From: Amphiduros pacificus
Taxonomy: Eukaryota > Annelida > Polychaeta > Phyllodocida > Hesionidae
Reading direction: 5' to 3'
Assembly (NCBI GenBank): GCA_949316495.1
Contig: OX439006.1
Span: 51,567,869-51,631,868 of the forward strand
Length of the DNA stretch: 64,000 bases
The translations under genes were made by a program, and so were the position numbers. A model generated the notes under the pieces. It was not told where the DNA came from. It saw only the letters and a program-made list of their open reading frames with translations, and searched no databases. Shown one piece after another: positions 23,589-33,995 of this stretch. Numbering within the stretch: position 1 is the first letter of the stretch; each line of letters opens with the position of its first letter.

Positions 23589-26500
23589 GTGAGTATACAA
23601 GTTTATGTTATCCCAGATGTAATGATGGTCAGGTTTTTCCCTATGTAAACACACGCTAGATTTGTATGATTTGGAAACATCTATGATGAGAAAAGAAAAA
23701 AGACGCTACTTTTTTCTTGTTAACATGTTTCATGTAAAAAACAAAGCATAATTTTAGTGTTAAGAGAAAGCAAGCCAAGAAAAAGCCAAAAACAACACAT
23801 CGGAAGTGAAGCAACATTTTAGTCTAAAGAGAAAACAAGCCAAGAACATGACCAAAAACAAGACATCAGAATTTAACCAAAACTCAGAAGTGCACAAAAA
23901 CCTCTCTGAAATCAAATCATTATAACAACAAGATGGTAAATCTGCAATTGCATTTAGGTAATGATATGCAAGCCTCCATCTTGTGGTTTCTCTCGGTGAT
24001 TTTGACGGTCTGGTGGTAAGAGCAAGAAAATATTACAAATTATTGGCACACCATAGCAATAGAATATCTAACAAAGAATGTGCATCCCTATCTGACAATA
24101 TATAAGATGATACCTTAGATATTTTACCTGTACAACATTGTTTTTATCAATTTTAAAAAGTAAAACATCTTTTTTGTTTGACAAATCTTAATTTTGTCGA
24201 TAGTATTCCAAATTCGATAGTCGATAGTATTCTAAAATATACTCAATGTCGATAGTATTTTAAAATATACTCAATGTAATTTCTCCTGCAGTTTGAGCAT
24301 GGGATTTATCAATATTTGGCTATTCTTGGCAGTTTTGTCATATTTTTATCTTCATGTATATAGATCTTCATGCATTCTTGCCTTAGGTACATCCTCTGAC
24401 TTCAGAGTGGAGAGTGGTTACAACAATAGGACAAGTCTTGAGAGGTCCGCCACCCTCAGGTGTGTGCACCAGAATGGCTGCTCTGAAAGAATCACGTGGT
24501 GCTTCAACGGCGCACACATCATCACCACAAATATCAATAAAAAGTGGATTGTAAACTGCAACAAAACTTTACCGGAGTTAAAAATAAATGATCTGAATGT
24601 AAACGACACTGGCACCTATTCCTGCACCACAAACCAAAACTGTACTAAACCTATGCAAGGGTTACTCCTGAACGTTAGATGTAAGCACCTTGATATTTAA
24701 AACCATTTTCCTGTTGATGTAAGCACCTTGATATTTAAAACCATTTTCCTCTTGATGTACGTACCTTGATATTTAAAACCATTTTCCTGTTGATGTAAGC
24801 ACCTTGATATTTAAAACCATTTTCCTCTTGATGTACGTACCTTGATATTTAAAACCATTTTCCTGTTGATGTAAGCACCTTGATATTTAAAACCATTTTC
24901 CTGTTGATGTAAGCACCTTGATATTTAAAACCATTTTCCTGTTGATGTAAGCACCTTGATATTTAAAACCATTTTCCTGTTGATGTAAGCACCTTGATAT
25001 TTAAAACCTTTTTCCTCTTGATGTAAGCACCTTGATATTTAAAACCATTTTCCTCTTGATGTACGTACCTTGATATTTAAAACCATTTTAACACCATTTT
25101 CCTCTTGATGTAAGCACCTTGATATTTAAAACCATTTTCCTCTTGATGTACGTACCTTGATATTTAAAACCATTTTCCTCTTGATGTAAGCACCTTGATA
25201 TTTAAAATTGTTGTTGTTAAATTTAGTACCTTGATATTTAAAACAATTGTTGCTGTTGATGTAAGTATCTTGATATTTAAAACCATTTTCCTGTTGATGT
25301 AAGCACCTTGATATCTAAAACTAAAAAATTGCAGCCTCCTCCCTGCATGGATCCTCTAAGCATAAAGAAGGTTCATAAGGGATGGTAACAGTCAAGTAAT
25401 AATGGGATTTTCAAGAAATTACTCTTTAGTAATTAATGCGTTGCTACGTTGCAGATAAGCCTTCTGGACTACGCATTGTGCCATCTGCGATTGTTGGCGC
25501 CCCTGGTGACAAAATAATCCTGAAGTGCGAGGCCAGACATCCTGGCCAACCACCATTGTCCCAGTATGTGTGGAAAAGATCCAATGAATATTTGGAAAAT
25601 GGAACAGATAATACATACTCGTTGAAAATAAAAAATGAGTACGACAAAGGAAACTTCTCTTGTTCCGGAAAGAATTCATTTTCCAATATCGATTCAGAAA
25701 ATTCTGTGTATATATCAGTGGAATGTATGTATATTTTTGTTAATGAATAAAAAATAAAATTTACTTTGATTGATAATGATCTAAATTTTTGATGTGGAAT
25801 TCAATCACACATGCCACATGTGATTAATTGATTAATTATTATTAGTGATTAATTACATTAAGAGATTATTATCATTGGAATCTAATCGTGCTAATTGGAG
25901 GTTTTATGACTCATATTGTATTTTATTATGATAATGTGACAAATATGGTATTCTATAAATTTACTAAACATCTCTCTGCTTGTTACCTACGAGTCAAGAA
26001 AGCCATATCGGAAGATAGTACCCATTTGTGATAAACTGCTGTATGTTGTAGATCCTGCGCACATAGAGAGAACTGAAGGACAGTTTCACCGGAACTCCAC
26101 ACTCGACTTCCGGTGTGTTGTATCTGGTAGCAATATCGAGAAACCAATCACATGGCTTCAAAATGGCAGGACAATTATTAAGTCAACATCGTTCACAACT
26201 GCAATGCTTCCAGACATAAAACGGTCAAACTCAAATTTCAAATTTCGGTATGGACAGCCTGGGGTAGGAAGCAGGTTGCTAGTGAGGTCCGGCCAGACAT
26301 GCTCTGAGATAAGTAATTACCTCAACAGGAACCAGTTCCAGTGTAAGGTGTCTGCCTTCGCAGCGGGAAAACAAAGCATCCAAACCTCGCAGAACATACA
26401 AGTTCAATGTAAGCTAACTCCCCTTTGTCTCATGACACACATAGTTAGCTAAGTCATAAAAAAATAGCATCATATATTAATTTGAGTAAATACAAATTTT

Positions 26501-29500
26501 ATATTTTAAATTCGGAAAGACAAATTCTAGGAAATTTGCAAAATAATATTCTGAATTTAGAATGTGAAATCTACAATTTGAAAATCCTAGTTTTAAGGTT
26601 GACGGGACGGGAACAATTGGTATTTGTATTCTTCAGACGGTCCATTTCTGAAGGAGGGGAGGGAGGTGGTCTTTGCTGACATCAATGACACTCAGGTAGA
26701 GATACAATGTGATGTCTGTGCTAGCACTCCACCTGGTGGCTACCACTGGTACTTCAATGCAACTGATTCAGGAAAGCAATCATTATATGGAATATCAAAC
26801 AAAACATTGACAATACCGCTACTAACACAGGAGCACTACGGCATCTACATATGCTCTATGCAATATGACAGTCCTATAAACTGGATAAATGTCTCAATAT
26901 ATTTGCAGGAACGAGGTATGATGTTATGAGGTTTACGTTTCGGGTTAATGCAGAGGTAAAACTATAAAGTAATAAATCGATGTAAAATGCCAAAAGGTCA
27001 TTTAATTCAGATTGCCACATAAACATATTTCACAAAAATGACTAAGCTAACTCTCAGAAATAATCTTTTAAACAGCACAATGGTGGATTCGTTTCATATG
27101 ATAATTACACATAATCACAACTACTGATGATAGATATACTTGTTAATAGCAGCTCCGTGAGAAAATGAGCGAGAATCCATTTTTACTGGTTACTATAGCA
27201 ACACATTCTCGCTAAAATCATTCTCAACAGCCTCCTCATAGGGACCCTGAAATTTATGGAATATATGTAAAATGTAGCTGTAGAATCTAGAATGTACATT
27301 TCATCTGATTGCATTTTAATAAATTATGTTTTCAGGTTTTGACAGCCAAAGGAGCAAAGTGAAAAGTAAGTCACATAACATACAACGTATATGGGAACAT
27401 CTTTACTTTTCTCAAATTGATTTTTTTCTAACCAAAACAAAATTCAGCCAATATTAGACCTGAATCTACTATTTGATATGTGGGACCACGAAAGTAGTAG
27501 TGCTTAATAATGTCCTGCTCCGCCTTATTATACATGATAATAACGAGATGCAGATCACATTAGACATAAAATGAATAGTGCTATTTAATAGTACAATAAT
27601 GGTTTGTTTTGTCGTAGTTATTAAAAAAATAACGAGAATAATTGAAGGGACTATATATTGATCTTTGCTGTCAGGGGCTCATTCCTATATTTCCATGTTC
27701 TGCTCTTTGTTTTCAAGATAGGTGGCGTTTTAACAGATCCCCATGAAAATTTCAATGGTCAACCTCACTTCATACTCTGCTTTTAGAAAGATGAATATTT
27801 TTGCCATTTGATAAATATTGTTTAAAATATCCTAGGTCGATACATATATTTAAAAAAAAATTTGAAGGTGAGGCATTTACTATGGTTTTCAATGGGACAT
27901 TGTAATAGTGGTCCGAGGCCTAATAGGCAAACAGCATGGAGTTTAACTGTCACCTGTGAATCTTTTGAACAGTGATTTGTCAATTAGTTTTGTAAATTTA
28001 TGTAATACGAAATAGATCTAGTATAAATCAATCCATATCCAGATCTAGTATAAATCAATCCATATCAATCCATATCATATATAGTATATGACAATGCTAA
28101 CAGCCCCAAAACACTTCTGTATCACATGCATGCTCCATTGAAACATATGCCACACGGGGCACATGTCAATAGCTGCATTTTATATTATAAATATACGAAG
28201 CAGTGAGATATTAGAATGTGTAGATGTATTTTAAATAATGACCACAGAAAAAACCGAATCACAAACCACAGGAAATGAATACGCATTTCCCATGATCGTA
28301 CCGATCACAGAATAACACAGATAGTCCCTGTAGGCAGTGGATATCAAAAAAGGACCATCCGTGTTACAAAAACTGTATATAATGTCTATTTTGAACTTTG
28401 TGCTCATTAAATAGGCAAAATGCATGCTCTCTGTTTTTTGCATAACAAGCTGGTATTGGTCTAAAAAGGATCTCTATCCTTTATATTTCATAAATTAGGC
28501 ATAAAATCAGAGGGTAACATTCAAATGTAAGTAATATGCATGATAAAATGCCATTTGATAATCTTTATCCTGAAAGATTGGCACAAAAAGACATCTCACA
28601 GCACAAAATAGCGTATTTTCATGATTTCTTTAAAAGTTTTTGATTTTTTTGTGTTAAAAAATTCTTTTACTTGATTATTTAAAATTTTGATAAGTGAATC
28701 CTAACATAATTATTTGATTCTGAAAGTTAGGAGTCAATATAAAATGAAATTCCAGTTTTAATCATCCCTTGTCACGTGGCACCAAAATGCACTGAATAAT
28801 ACTCTCACCTGGTAAGACCAGGAGAGCCAATAGGTGGCACTGTGGTATACAGGAAGGAATGTATTATAGATGACTCTAATTGGTACAAAGTTGCATTTAG
28901 GGCTTTATTTGATATCTAATAGTTATGTATCCCCTTTCAGGAGGGCCAAGTGTAACTGGTGTGGCAGTTGCCCTGCCTTTTATCGCCCTCTGTATCATAA
29001 TCATCTGCATATTTGTTAAAAGACATTCTGGTGAGTCCACTTTTTCTGTCTTCCATCAGCCAGTTAAGTTCAGAACTTTTAAAGTTTAAAATAGACATAC
29101 AAATTTCAATTGTAAATTGTAAAGTTTTATTCTTTTCACAGTGAAAAAGTGGTTAGTGGTCAGTAAGAAGAAACTCTCCGGAACAAATAACTGTCAGAGT
29201 GAGCACCTGAGGGAGGTATGAGGTCATTCACCTTTTTTATGGAAACAAGTGCCTTCGGCTGGGAAGTGATGCTGTCCCTCACTGTTGTAGCTATCCCTCA
29301 CCTGTGCAGCTGTCTCTCAATTGTGCAGCTATCTCTCACCTATGCAGCCATCCCTCACCTATACAGCTGTCTCTCACGTATCTCACTTGTGCAACTACCA
29401 TGTGTGCAGCTGTCATTCAGTTGTGCAGTTGTCTCTCACTGTTGTAACTATCTCTCACCATGTGCAGCTATCTCTCACCATGTGCAGCTATCTCTCTCCA

Positions 29501-32500
29501 TGTGCAGCTATCTCTCCCCATGTGCAGCTATCTCTCCCCATGTGCAGCTATCTCTCCCCATGTGCAGCTATCTCTCCCCATTTGCAGCTATCTCTCACCA
29601 TGTGCAGCTATCTCTCCCTATGTGCAGCTATCTCTCCCCATGTGCAGCTATCTCTCAAACTGCGCAGCTATATCTCATGTGCAGCTGTCTCTCCCCATGT
29701 GCAGCTATCTCTCACCATGTGCAGCTATCTCTCAAACTGTGCAGCTATATCTCATCATGTGCAGCTATCTCTCAAACTGTGCAGCTATCTCTCACCAAGT
29801 GCAGCTGTCTCTCCCCATGTGCAGCTATCTCTCAAACTGTGCAGCTATCTCTCACCAAATGCAGCTATCTCTCCCCATGTGCAGCTATCTCTCACCATGT
29901 GCAGCTATCTCTCAAACTGTGCAGCTATATCTCATCATGTGCAGCTGTCTGTCCCCATGTGCAGCTATCTCTCCCCATGTGCAGCTATCTCTCACCATGT
30001 GCAGCTGTCTCTCCCACAGCTATCTCTTATTTATACAGCTATCTCTTATTTATGCAGCTATCTCTTATTTATGCAGTTATCTCTTATTTATGCAGCTATC
30101 TCTCACTTGTGCAGCTATCTCTGCATTTCACCCATATATACCCCTTTGTACAAAACCTAACAGGGCCTCAATAAGTAGGTCAATAAATAGGTCAATTTAC
30201 CGATGGTTGAAAACAAAGCTCTATTACAGAAATATAGGCAATTTGTGGGTAAAATTTCACATCTAACATGATTCTGACAAAAAATAAGTGATAATTGTGC
30301 CATTCATAATATGCTAAAAGTGCAACCCTTCACATAAACTTGCAAAACAAAAGTGAAGTGGAGATTAGTTTAACGTCACTTCCACCAGAGGGCAGGCAAC
30401 GTGGTGACGGAACAGCTAGATCACACACTCTTATCAGTGGCGACTTTTATCGCGGCCAATACCTCATATAGCAACGTTTTTTTTTTTTTACAAATCTCGT
30501 CACCCTTCCTCTCTGATCACGTTCATGCTTTTTTTATATATGTATGTAAACACATATTGTTTGTCTTTATCGTTAGGGGGAACAGCGACACTTCATGCAG
30601 AGGATCACAACTGTATGAAATGTGTTGTTGACTGTTGCTAAGATACTAAAAATGCATGACGTCACTATTTCATTGATAAATAGCCACACCACCATTATGA
30701 CGTCATTGATCCTTCAACTGCATGAAATAGTGCACCATTATAACCCACCAAAACCAACTAAATAGATACCATATATCGTTTCAGATGGGATCAATGCTTA
30801 TTAATACACATGAAAACATCATGTATTGATCTTTTATGACTAATCCATTCGCCAGAAGTTGCTGCATTAGACCTCATCACTGCCCAGTGATACAAAATTA
30901 GAACATCATATTTCTCAAAATTTCAAAATTTCCCATACTTTTTATGACAAAATTGAGAAGTTTTGCAAGTTTGAAGCGCTTAGAGCAGACTTAGTCTGAT
31001 ATAGCGCTATATAAATCATTATTATTATTTAAGTTTAATTACCAAAATTTAAGAACAGGTGTACTTCAAATATTATTCTATTTAGTTTAAATAGAGGAAA
31101 TTTTGATTAATGGTCTATATTTTGAGATATCTAACTTTCTTCAAATTCAAGTAAAAAATTACCAAATGGTGTAAAAAATTTACATTTATTTGAATCATTT
31201 TATTTACAAAAACACAAATTACTTGAGTTATAAGACATCGTTTAAAATTCTGTCTATTTAAACTAAATAACATCATTCTAGCTAAAGATTAGTGCCTTGG
31301 TTATGCAGATTGCTTGTGTAGTTATGCCCAAAAATGTTTTTCAAGTAAGCTCTATCCTTTCTTTAATTATAACCAAAAAACCATCTTTTTCTGATTTTTG
31401 CTTCAGCTTTGAATCTAAAATGATTAAAAATGAGAAAATTTTAAAAACAAATTAAAAATCTAATCAAAAGAAAAATCCATCCCTGAGCATTTGATACATT
31501 TACGACTGAAATCTGTTTTGTAGTTATTTTCATACAAAGCAATTTTCTTGCATCATGTAATTTTTTGGGGTTCAAATGACTTTCTTGGCGGGAAAAAAGA
31601 ACTTTAGAAGACACTGTTCCCCCTAACGTTAATATTTTAAACTTATATATTCGGTAAAATATGGCCAATTAATTACGAATTTTCACTAAAATTAAACTAC
31701 AAAATAGATTGTTATATGCACTATAGTGGTGTAGATTGCTATTATCATGCTGATTGATTCACAACAAACATTACTAAGGACCTTTTTATGCTCACTAAAA
31801 AGGGCATTCCTAATAAAATAACCTGGAGGGCAACCTTGGCAATTTTCTTATTGTCTGTCTAACAGCAGCGTGTGATCTGGCAGACGAATATGAAAAAATA
31901 GCCAAAAATACTAATATCATGTTTCACACATTTAAATCTGTTACACAGTTTCATTGTTCATTCTCCACAGGCTGGTATAGAAGCAGAACATGGCATTACA
32001 CATATAACATTAGAAACTAGTTGCATTATGTACAATTTAGACACAGAAAGTTTATTTAACTTTAATTTGCACTAAACAATAGAAAAAAATGCAATAAACA
32101 ATAGAGAAGCAATAGATATTCATACCAAGTTATGTATTATTTGATGACTTGTCAGTGTATCCTCTCCGCAAAATGCTACAAGTGTGAAGTTCATTTGATA
32201 ATTTATATTTCAATCAAAGTGTACCCTTAATAATCAAGCATATGTTCAAGCTATTGATACAATAAAAGTAAAAGGATGTTCACACTGTAACAATAAAAAC
32301 CTGTATCTTAGGGAATCTGATATGTTTGTAAGAGGTCTAACTTAACATAAGGTCTCTAAATTTCAATCAATCACATATCACAATTTTATTTAGAACTTAG
32401 GTACAAGTGTATGTACATAAGAACATTGCATCTATTCCCCTTCTAGTTTTACAGCAAAATTATATTTCAATTTAAAGAATTCTTTACTCATTTATACAGG

Positions 32501-33060
32501 CGAGACCAGATAAGGCAGAGGGCCTGAAGTATGCGGACCTCGATCTGAAGCCTTCACAACAAAATAATATCATAGGAATTTCAAAATCAACCCAGTATAC
32601 TGGAGTAATTTTCCCGAAAACAGAACAACCGATTAGTCATTATGACAATCTAAACACACAACATGAAGGCACCACTCTTCACTGTGGTCCCCATGGCAAC
32701 AGCCATTGTTCGGAACACTGTGGTCCCCATGGCAACAGCCATTGTTCGGAAAGAGAGCGGTATGCAAGGCGGCACGCGAAGGTAAAATATTCGTTGATAT
32801 ATGAATATCACTGATATACGGAAATAAAACAATTAATGAACAAGAACAAAAATATCAAATGAACAAGCTATTTATTGAACAAGTTACTAAATGAACAATA
32901 TAAAATAAACAAGCAGAAAATTAAACATGATACTAACATATCTATTCTTACTTTTTATTATCTTATTGGATATAATTTTTATCAGAAGAAAGCAGAGTCC
33001 CAGGACTCTGTCAGTGGAAACGTCCAATACGCCAAAGTGGCATTTCAAACAGGGAAATAA
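23531..33060 (+). CDS. Ig-superfamily transmembrane receptor with ITIM/ITSM-like tail (ten exons)
   Basis: The predicted coding exons are 23531-23588, 24387-24680, 25455-25724, 26052-26408, 26637-26915, 27336-27365, 28941-29030, 29142-29215, 32500-32781 and 32986-33060. All have GT-AG junctions and compatible phases (phase 1 through the Ig and TM exons, phase 0 in the tail), giving about 602 residues. The order is leader, four Ig domains one per exon, a 10-residue stalk, one TM helix, a basic stop-transfer and a cytoplasmic tail of about 140 residues. The tail has LKYADL (ITIM), TQYTGV (ITSM-like), SHYDNL (ITIM-like, also a YxN Grb2-type site) and VQYAKV (ITIM). By analogy with vertebrate Siglec/SLAM-type tails it may recruit SH2 phosphatases; that is inference. 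No orthologue is recognised, so no symbol is given. An AATAAA lies at 33140-33145. Confidence 0.85.
24292..24386 (+). CDS. Possible alternative leader contiguous with the Ig1 exon
   Basis: An excellent acceptor (atttctcctgcag) ends at 24291, and the following ATG at 24299 reads in frame into the Ig1 domain. The peptide begins MGFINIWLFLAVLSYFY, a stronger signal-peptide core than the upstream leader. Either the upstream leader skips this stretch through the acceptor at 24386, or this stretch is used as an alternative first coding segment. Confidence 0.45.
24387..24680 (+). CDS. Ig receptor exon 2: Ig domain 1
   Basis: It contains the Ig pattern ATLRC ... ITWCF ... LNVNDTGTYSC. Extra cysteines (NGC, NCNK, NQNC) suggest a second disulfide. 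Several N-glycosylation sites (NRT, NDT, NCT) are present. The donor at 24681 (gat/gtaagc) is the first unit of the following 38-bp minisatellite. Confidence 0.85.
24677..25318 (+). repeat. 38-bp minisatellite that carries the splice donor, about 17 units
   Basis: The unit is gatgtaagcaccttgatat followed by ttaaaaccattttcctgtt. The first unit includes the real exon-intron boundary of the Ig1 exon (aga t/gtaagc). Most later units repeat the same gatgtaagc donor core; some read gatgtacgtacc. The array therefore places about a dozen or more copies of a donor-like site downstream of the true one. Confidence 0.92.
25455..25724 (+). CDS. Ig receptor exon 3: Ig domain 2
   Basis: Phase 1-1 exon after acceptor 'acgttgcag'. 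It shows APGDKIILKCEARHPG, YVWKRS and KGNFSCSGKN, the C-W-C core of an I-set/C2-like domain, with NGT and NFS glycosylation sites. Confidence 0.87.
26052..26408 (+). CDS. Ig receptor exon 4: Ig domain 3
   Basis: Phase 1-1 exon of 119 codons, longer than its neighbours. It starts PAHIERTEGQ, with STLDFRCVVSG, ITWLQNG and NQFQCKVSAFA as the core. A long central insert (about residues 45-85) separates the strands. Donor caat/gtaagc. Confidence 0.85.
26637..26915 (+). CDS. Ig receptor exon 5: Ig domain 4
   Basis: Phase 1-1 exon after acceptor 'ttgtattcttcag'. It has VEIQCDVCAS, GYHWYFNATDSG and EHYGIYICSMQY. The first strand has an extra Cys (CDVC). It is the membrane-proximal domain. Confidence 0.87.
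27336..27365 (+). CDS. Ig receptor exon 6: short stalk
   Basis: A 30-base exon (acceptor tgttttcag, donor aaaa/gtaagt) encoding GFDSQRSKVK in phase 1. It is short but keeps phase with both neighbours and has strong sites, so I accept it. Skipping it would also keep frame. Confidence 0.6.
28941..29030 (+). CDS. Ig receptor exon 7: transmembrane helix
   Basis: It encodes GVAVALPFIALCIIIICIF followed by VKRH, a single-pass helix with a basic cytoplasmic stop. Acceptor tatcccctttcag, donor tctg/gtgagt. Confidence 0.9.
29142..29215 (+). CDS. Ig receptor exon 8: juxtamembrane tail
   Basis: It encodes a Lys-rich segment (VKKWLVVSKKKLSG, then CQSEHLRE), moves the phase from 1 to 0, and has donor gag/gtatga. 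The next exon lies 3.3 kb away across a 20-bp minisatellite. Confidence 0.75.
29270..30130 (+). repeat. 20-bp minisatellite, about 43 units, inside the tail intron
   Basis: The unit is ctatctctcaccatgtgcag, with variants. Because 20 is not a multiple of 3, all three + frames read the same cycling peptide and stay open for about 270-318 codons. I treat these frames as by-products. Confidence 0.93.
30970..31031 (+). mobile_element. LINE 3'-end relic
   Basis: The sequence 'gatatagcgctatataaat' followed by (ATT)n is the 3' tail type of CR1/L2-like LINEs. The nearly complete LINE at 42400-45200 ends with the same 'agcgctatataaatgtt' and (ATT)n. Only the tail is left here. Confidence 0.65.
31032..32499. 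other. Remainder of the tail intron of the Ig receptor gene
   Basis: AT-rich intron with no coding signal; it ends in acceptor tcatttatacag at 32499. Confidence 0.6.
32500..32781 (+). CDS. Ig receptor exon 9: cytoplasmic tail with tyrosine motifs
   Basis: Phase 0-0 exon of 94 codons. It contains LKYADL, TQYTGV and SHYDNL, then a perfect tandem duplication of 12 residues (HCGPHGNSHCSE twice, a 36-bp repeat at about 32677-32748), rich in His and Cys, and a basic end. Donor aag/gtaaaa. Confidence 0.85.
32986..33060 (+). CDS. Ig receptor exon 10: tail end with ITIM
   Basis: It encodes KKAESQDSVSGNVQYAKVAF and four more residues before TAA. VQYAKV fits the ITIM consensus (I/V/L/S)xYxx(I/V/L). 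The acceptor is ttttatcag. Confidence 0.82.
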   Translation, partial: KKAESQDSVSGNVQYAKVAFQTGK

Positions 33061-33574
33061 CAAACGCCATTTTCAAGTGGAGGCGAGCAGCTAAGTCTGG
33101 ATAAAGTATAAATATGTTAACATTAATTTTAACAAATGAAATAAATATACAACTTAAAATACAAGTCTATGTATATCTATTAAGACAGCAGGATTTCTCA
33201 ATTAATACGTATATTTGATTTTAAATGTCATGGAATGAAGGCAGATAGTATTATTTTACCTACAATAATAGAAGATCTATACTATGACAAGAACAACTGT
33301 AAAATACACCAGAATAATTGAATAAGTTGTCAAATGGCTGTGGACGTGTCTGTCCATGACATCGCCGGTCGATACTGAAGGGAAATTATGGATATTTGAA
33401 ACCCCTTATGTGTTAAGCCCGAAATATATTTTGAGGGAACGGGCCGTGGCACTGTCAGCACAGGCTTGTCAGCACCATTTCCTCTGTGGTCATGGGCATA
33501 TGGGCTTGATGCCCGGCCATGTAGAGACTGCATTCATGCAATTTCTCATGTGAGCTGTGTGTCCTTGTAAATCT

Positions 33575-33795
33575 GTGATCATGTCAGTGCGACATAATTC
33601 AGTGAGGCAGTATTTAATCTGCTACAAGCAGGTCTCGTCATGGGAAACAATCTAGTAGCGGATATCCACATTTCTCGACCAAACAGCATGACCGGAGTAC
33701 ATGTCCAAACTGGGATTCGAACCCTGGGAGATAACCAGACTCCCTGCTAACACATGTGGGAAATAACCATCCTACGAGCCACGCCCTACCCCCGT
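33575..33795 (-). mobile_element. tRNA-derived SINE, minus orientation
   Basis: 'gggattcgaaccctgggag' at about 33713 is the complement of a tRNA B box, and 'ccatcctacgagccacgccc' lies where the A-box arm would be. There is no paired acceptor stem, so it is a SINE head rather than a tRNA gene. Confidence 0.6.
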
Positions 33796-33995
33796 TGAAA
33801 CATGTGTGAGCAGGGAGTCTTATGTTACCTTGACTCAGATCAAGTAGACCTGCGTCACACCAAACAGTACAAGTATATGTTCAAGTTTCACTTGCTCAAA
33901 CAGTTCTGATCAATGTGGGTTTTCACCAGGTAGCTTACGTTTGGCTGAAAATAGACAAAACTGTGAAAAGAAATATCTAAGTAAAATTAACAACT

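Larger units (their letters stand above)
9868..23994 (+). repeat. Segmental duplication, copy 1
   Basis: This stretch recurs in the same orientation at about 47178-63782 with only scattered differences. Homology starts at 'tccatttagtgcctacc' on the left and ends at 'gtggtttctctc' on the right. Copy 1 alone carries the retroelement at 10765-15596. Copy 2 alone carries one at 52003-59923, an extra 264 bp at 47773-48035 and insertions near 48620-48931. Minisatellite copy numbers differ between copies. The high similarity, including in introns and repeats, indicates a recent event. The right end contains the 5' leader exon of the Ig receptor gene. Confidence 0.9.

Noticed and set aside
29218-30266. 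Three overlapping + strand frames of 268-318 codons with cycling repeats
   Set aside because: They arise from a 20-bp tandem repeat without stop codons. All three frames give the same rotating peptide and the stretch lies in an intron of the Ig gene.
24500-33060. Assignment of the Ig gene to a named vertebrate family (Siglec, SLAM, FcR)
   Set aside because: Domain type and motifs are analogous only. No segment is similar enough to name an orthologue by eye.
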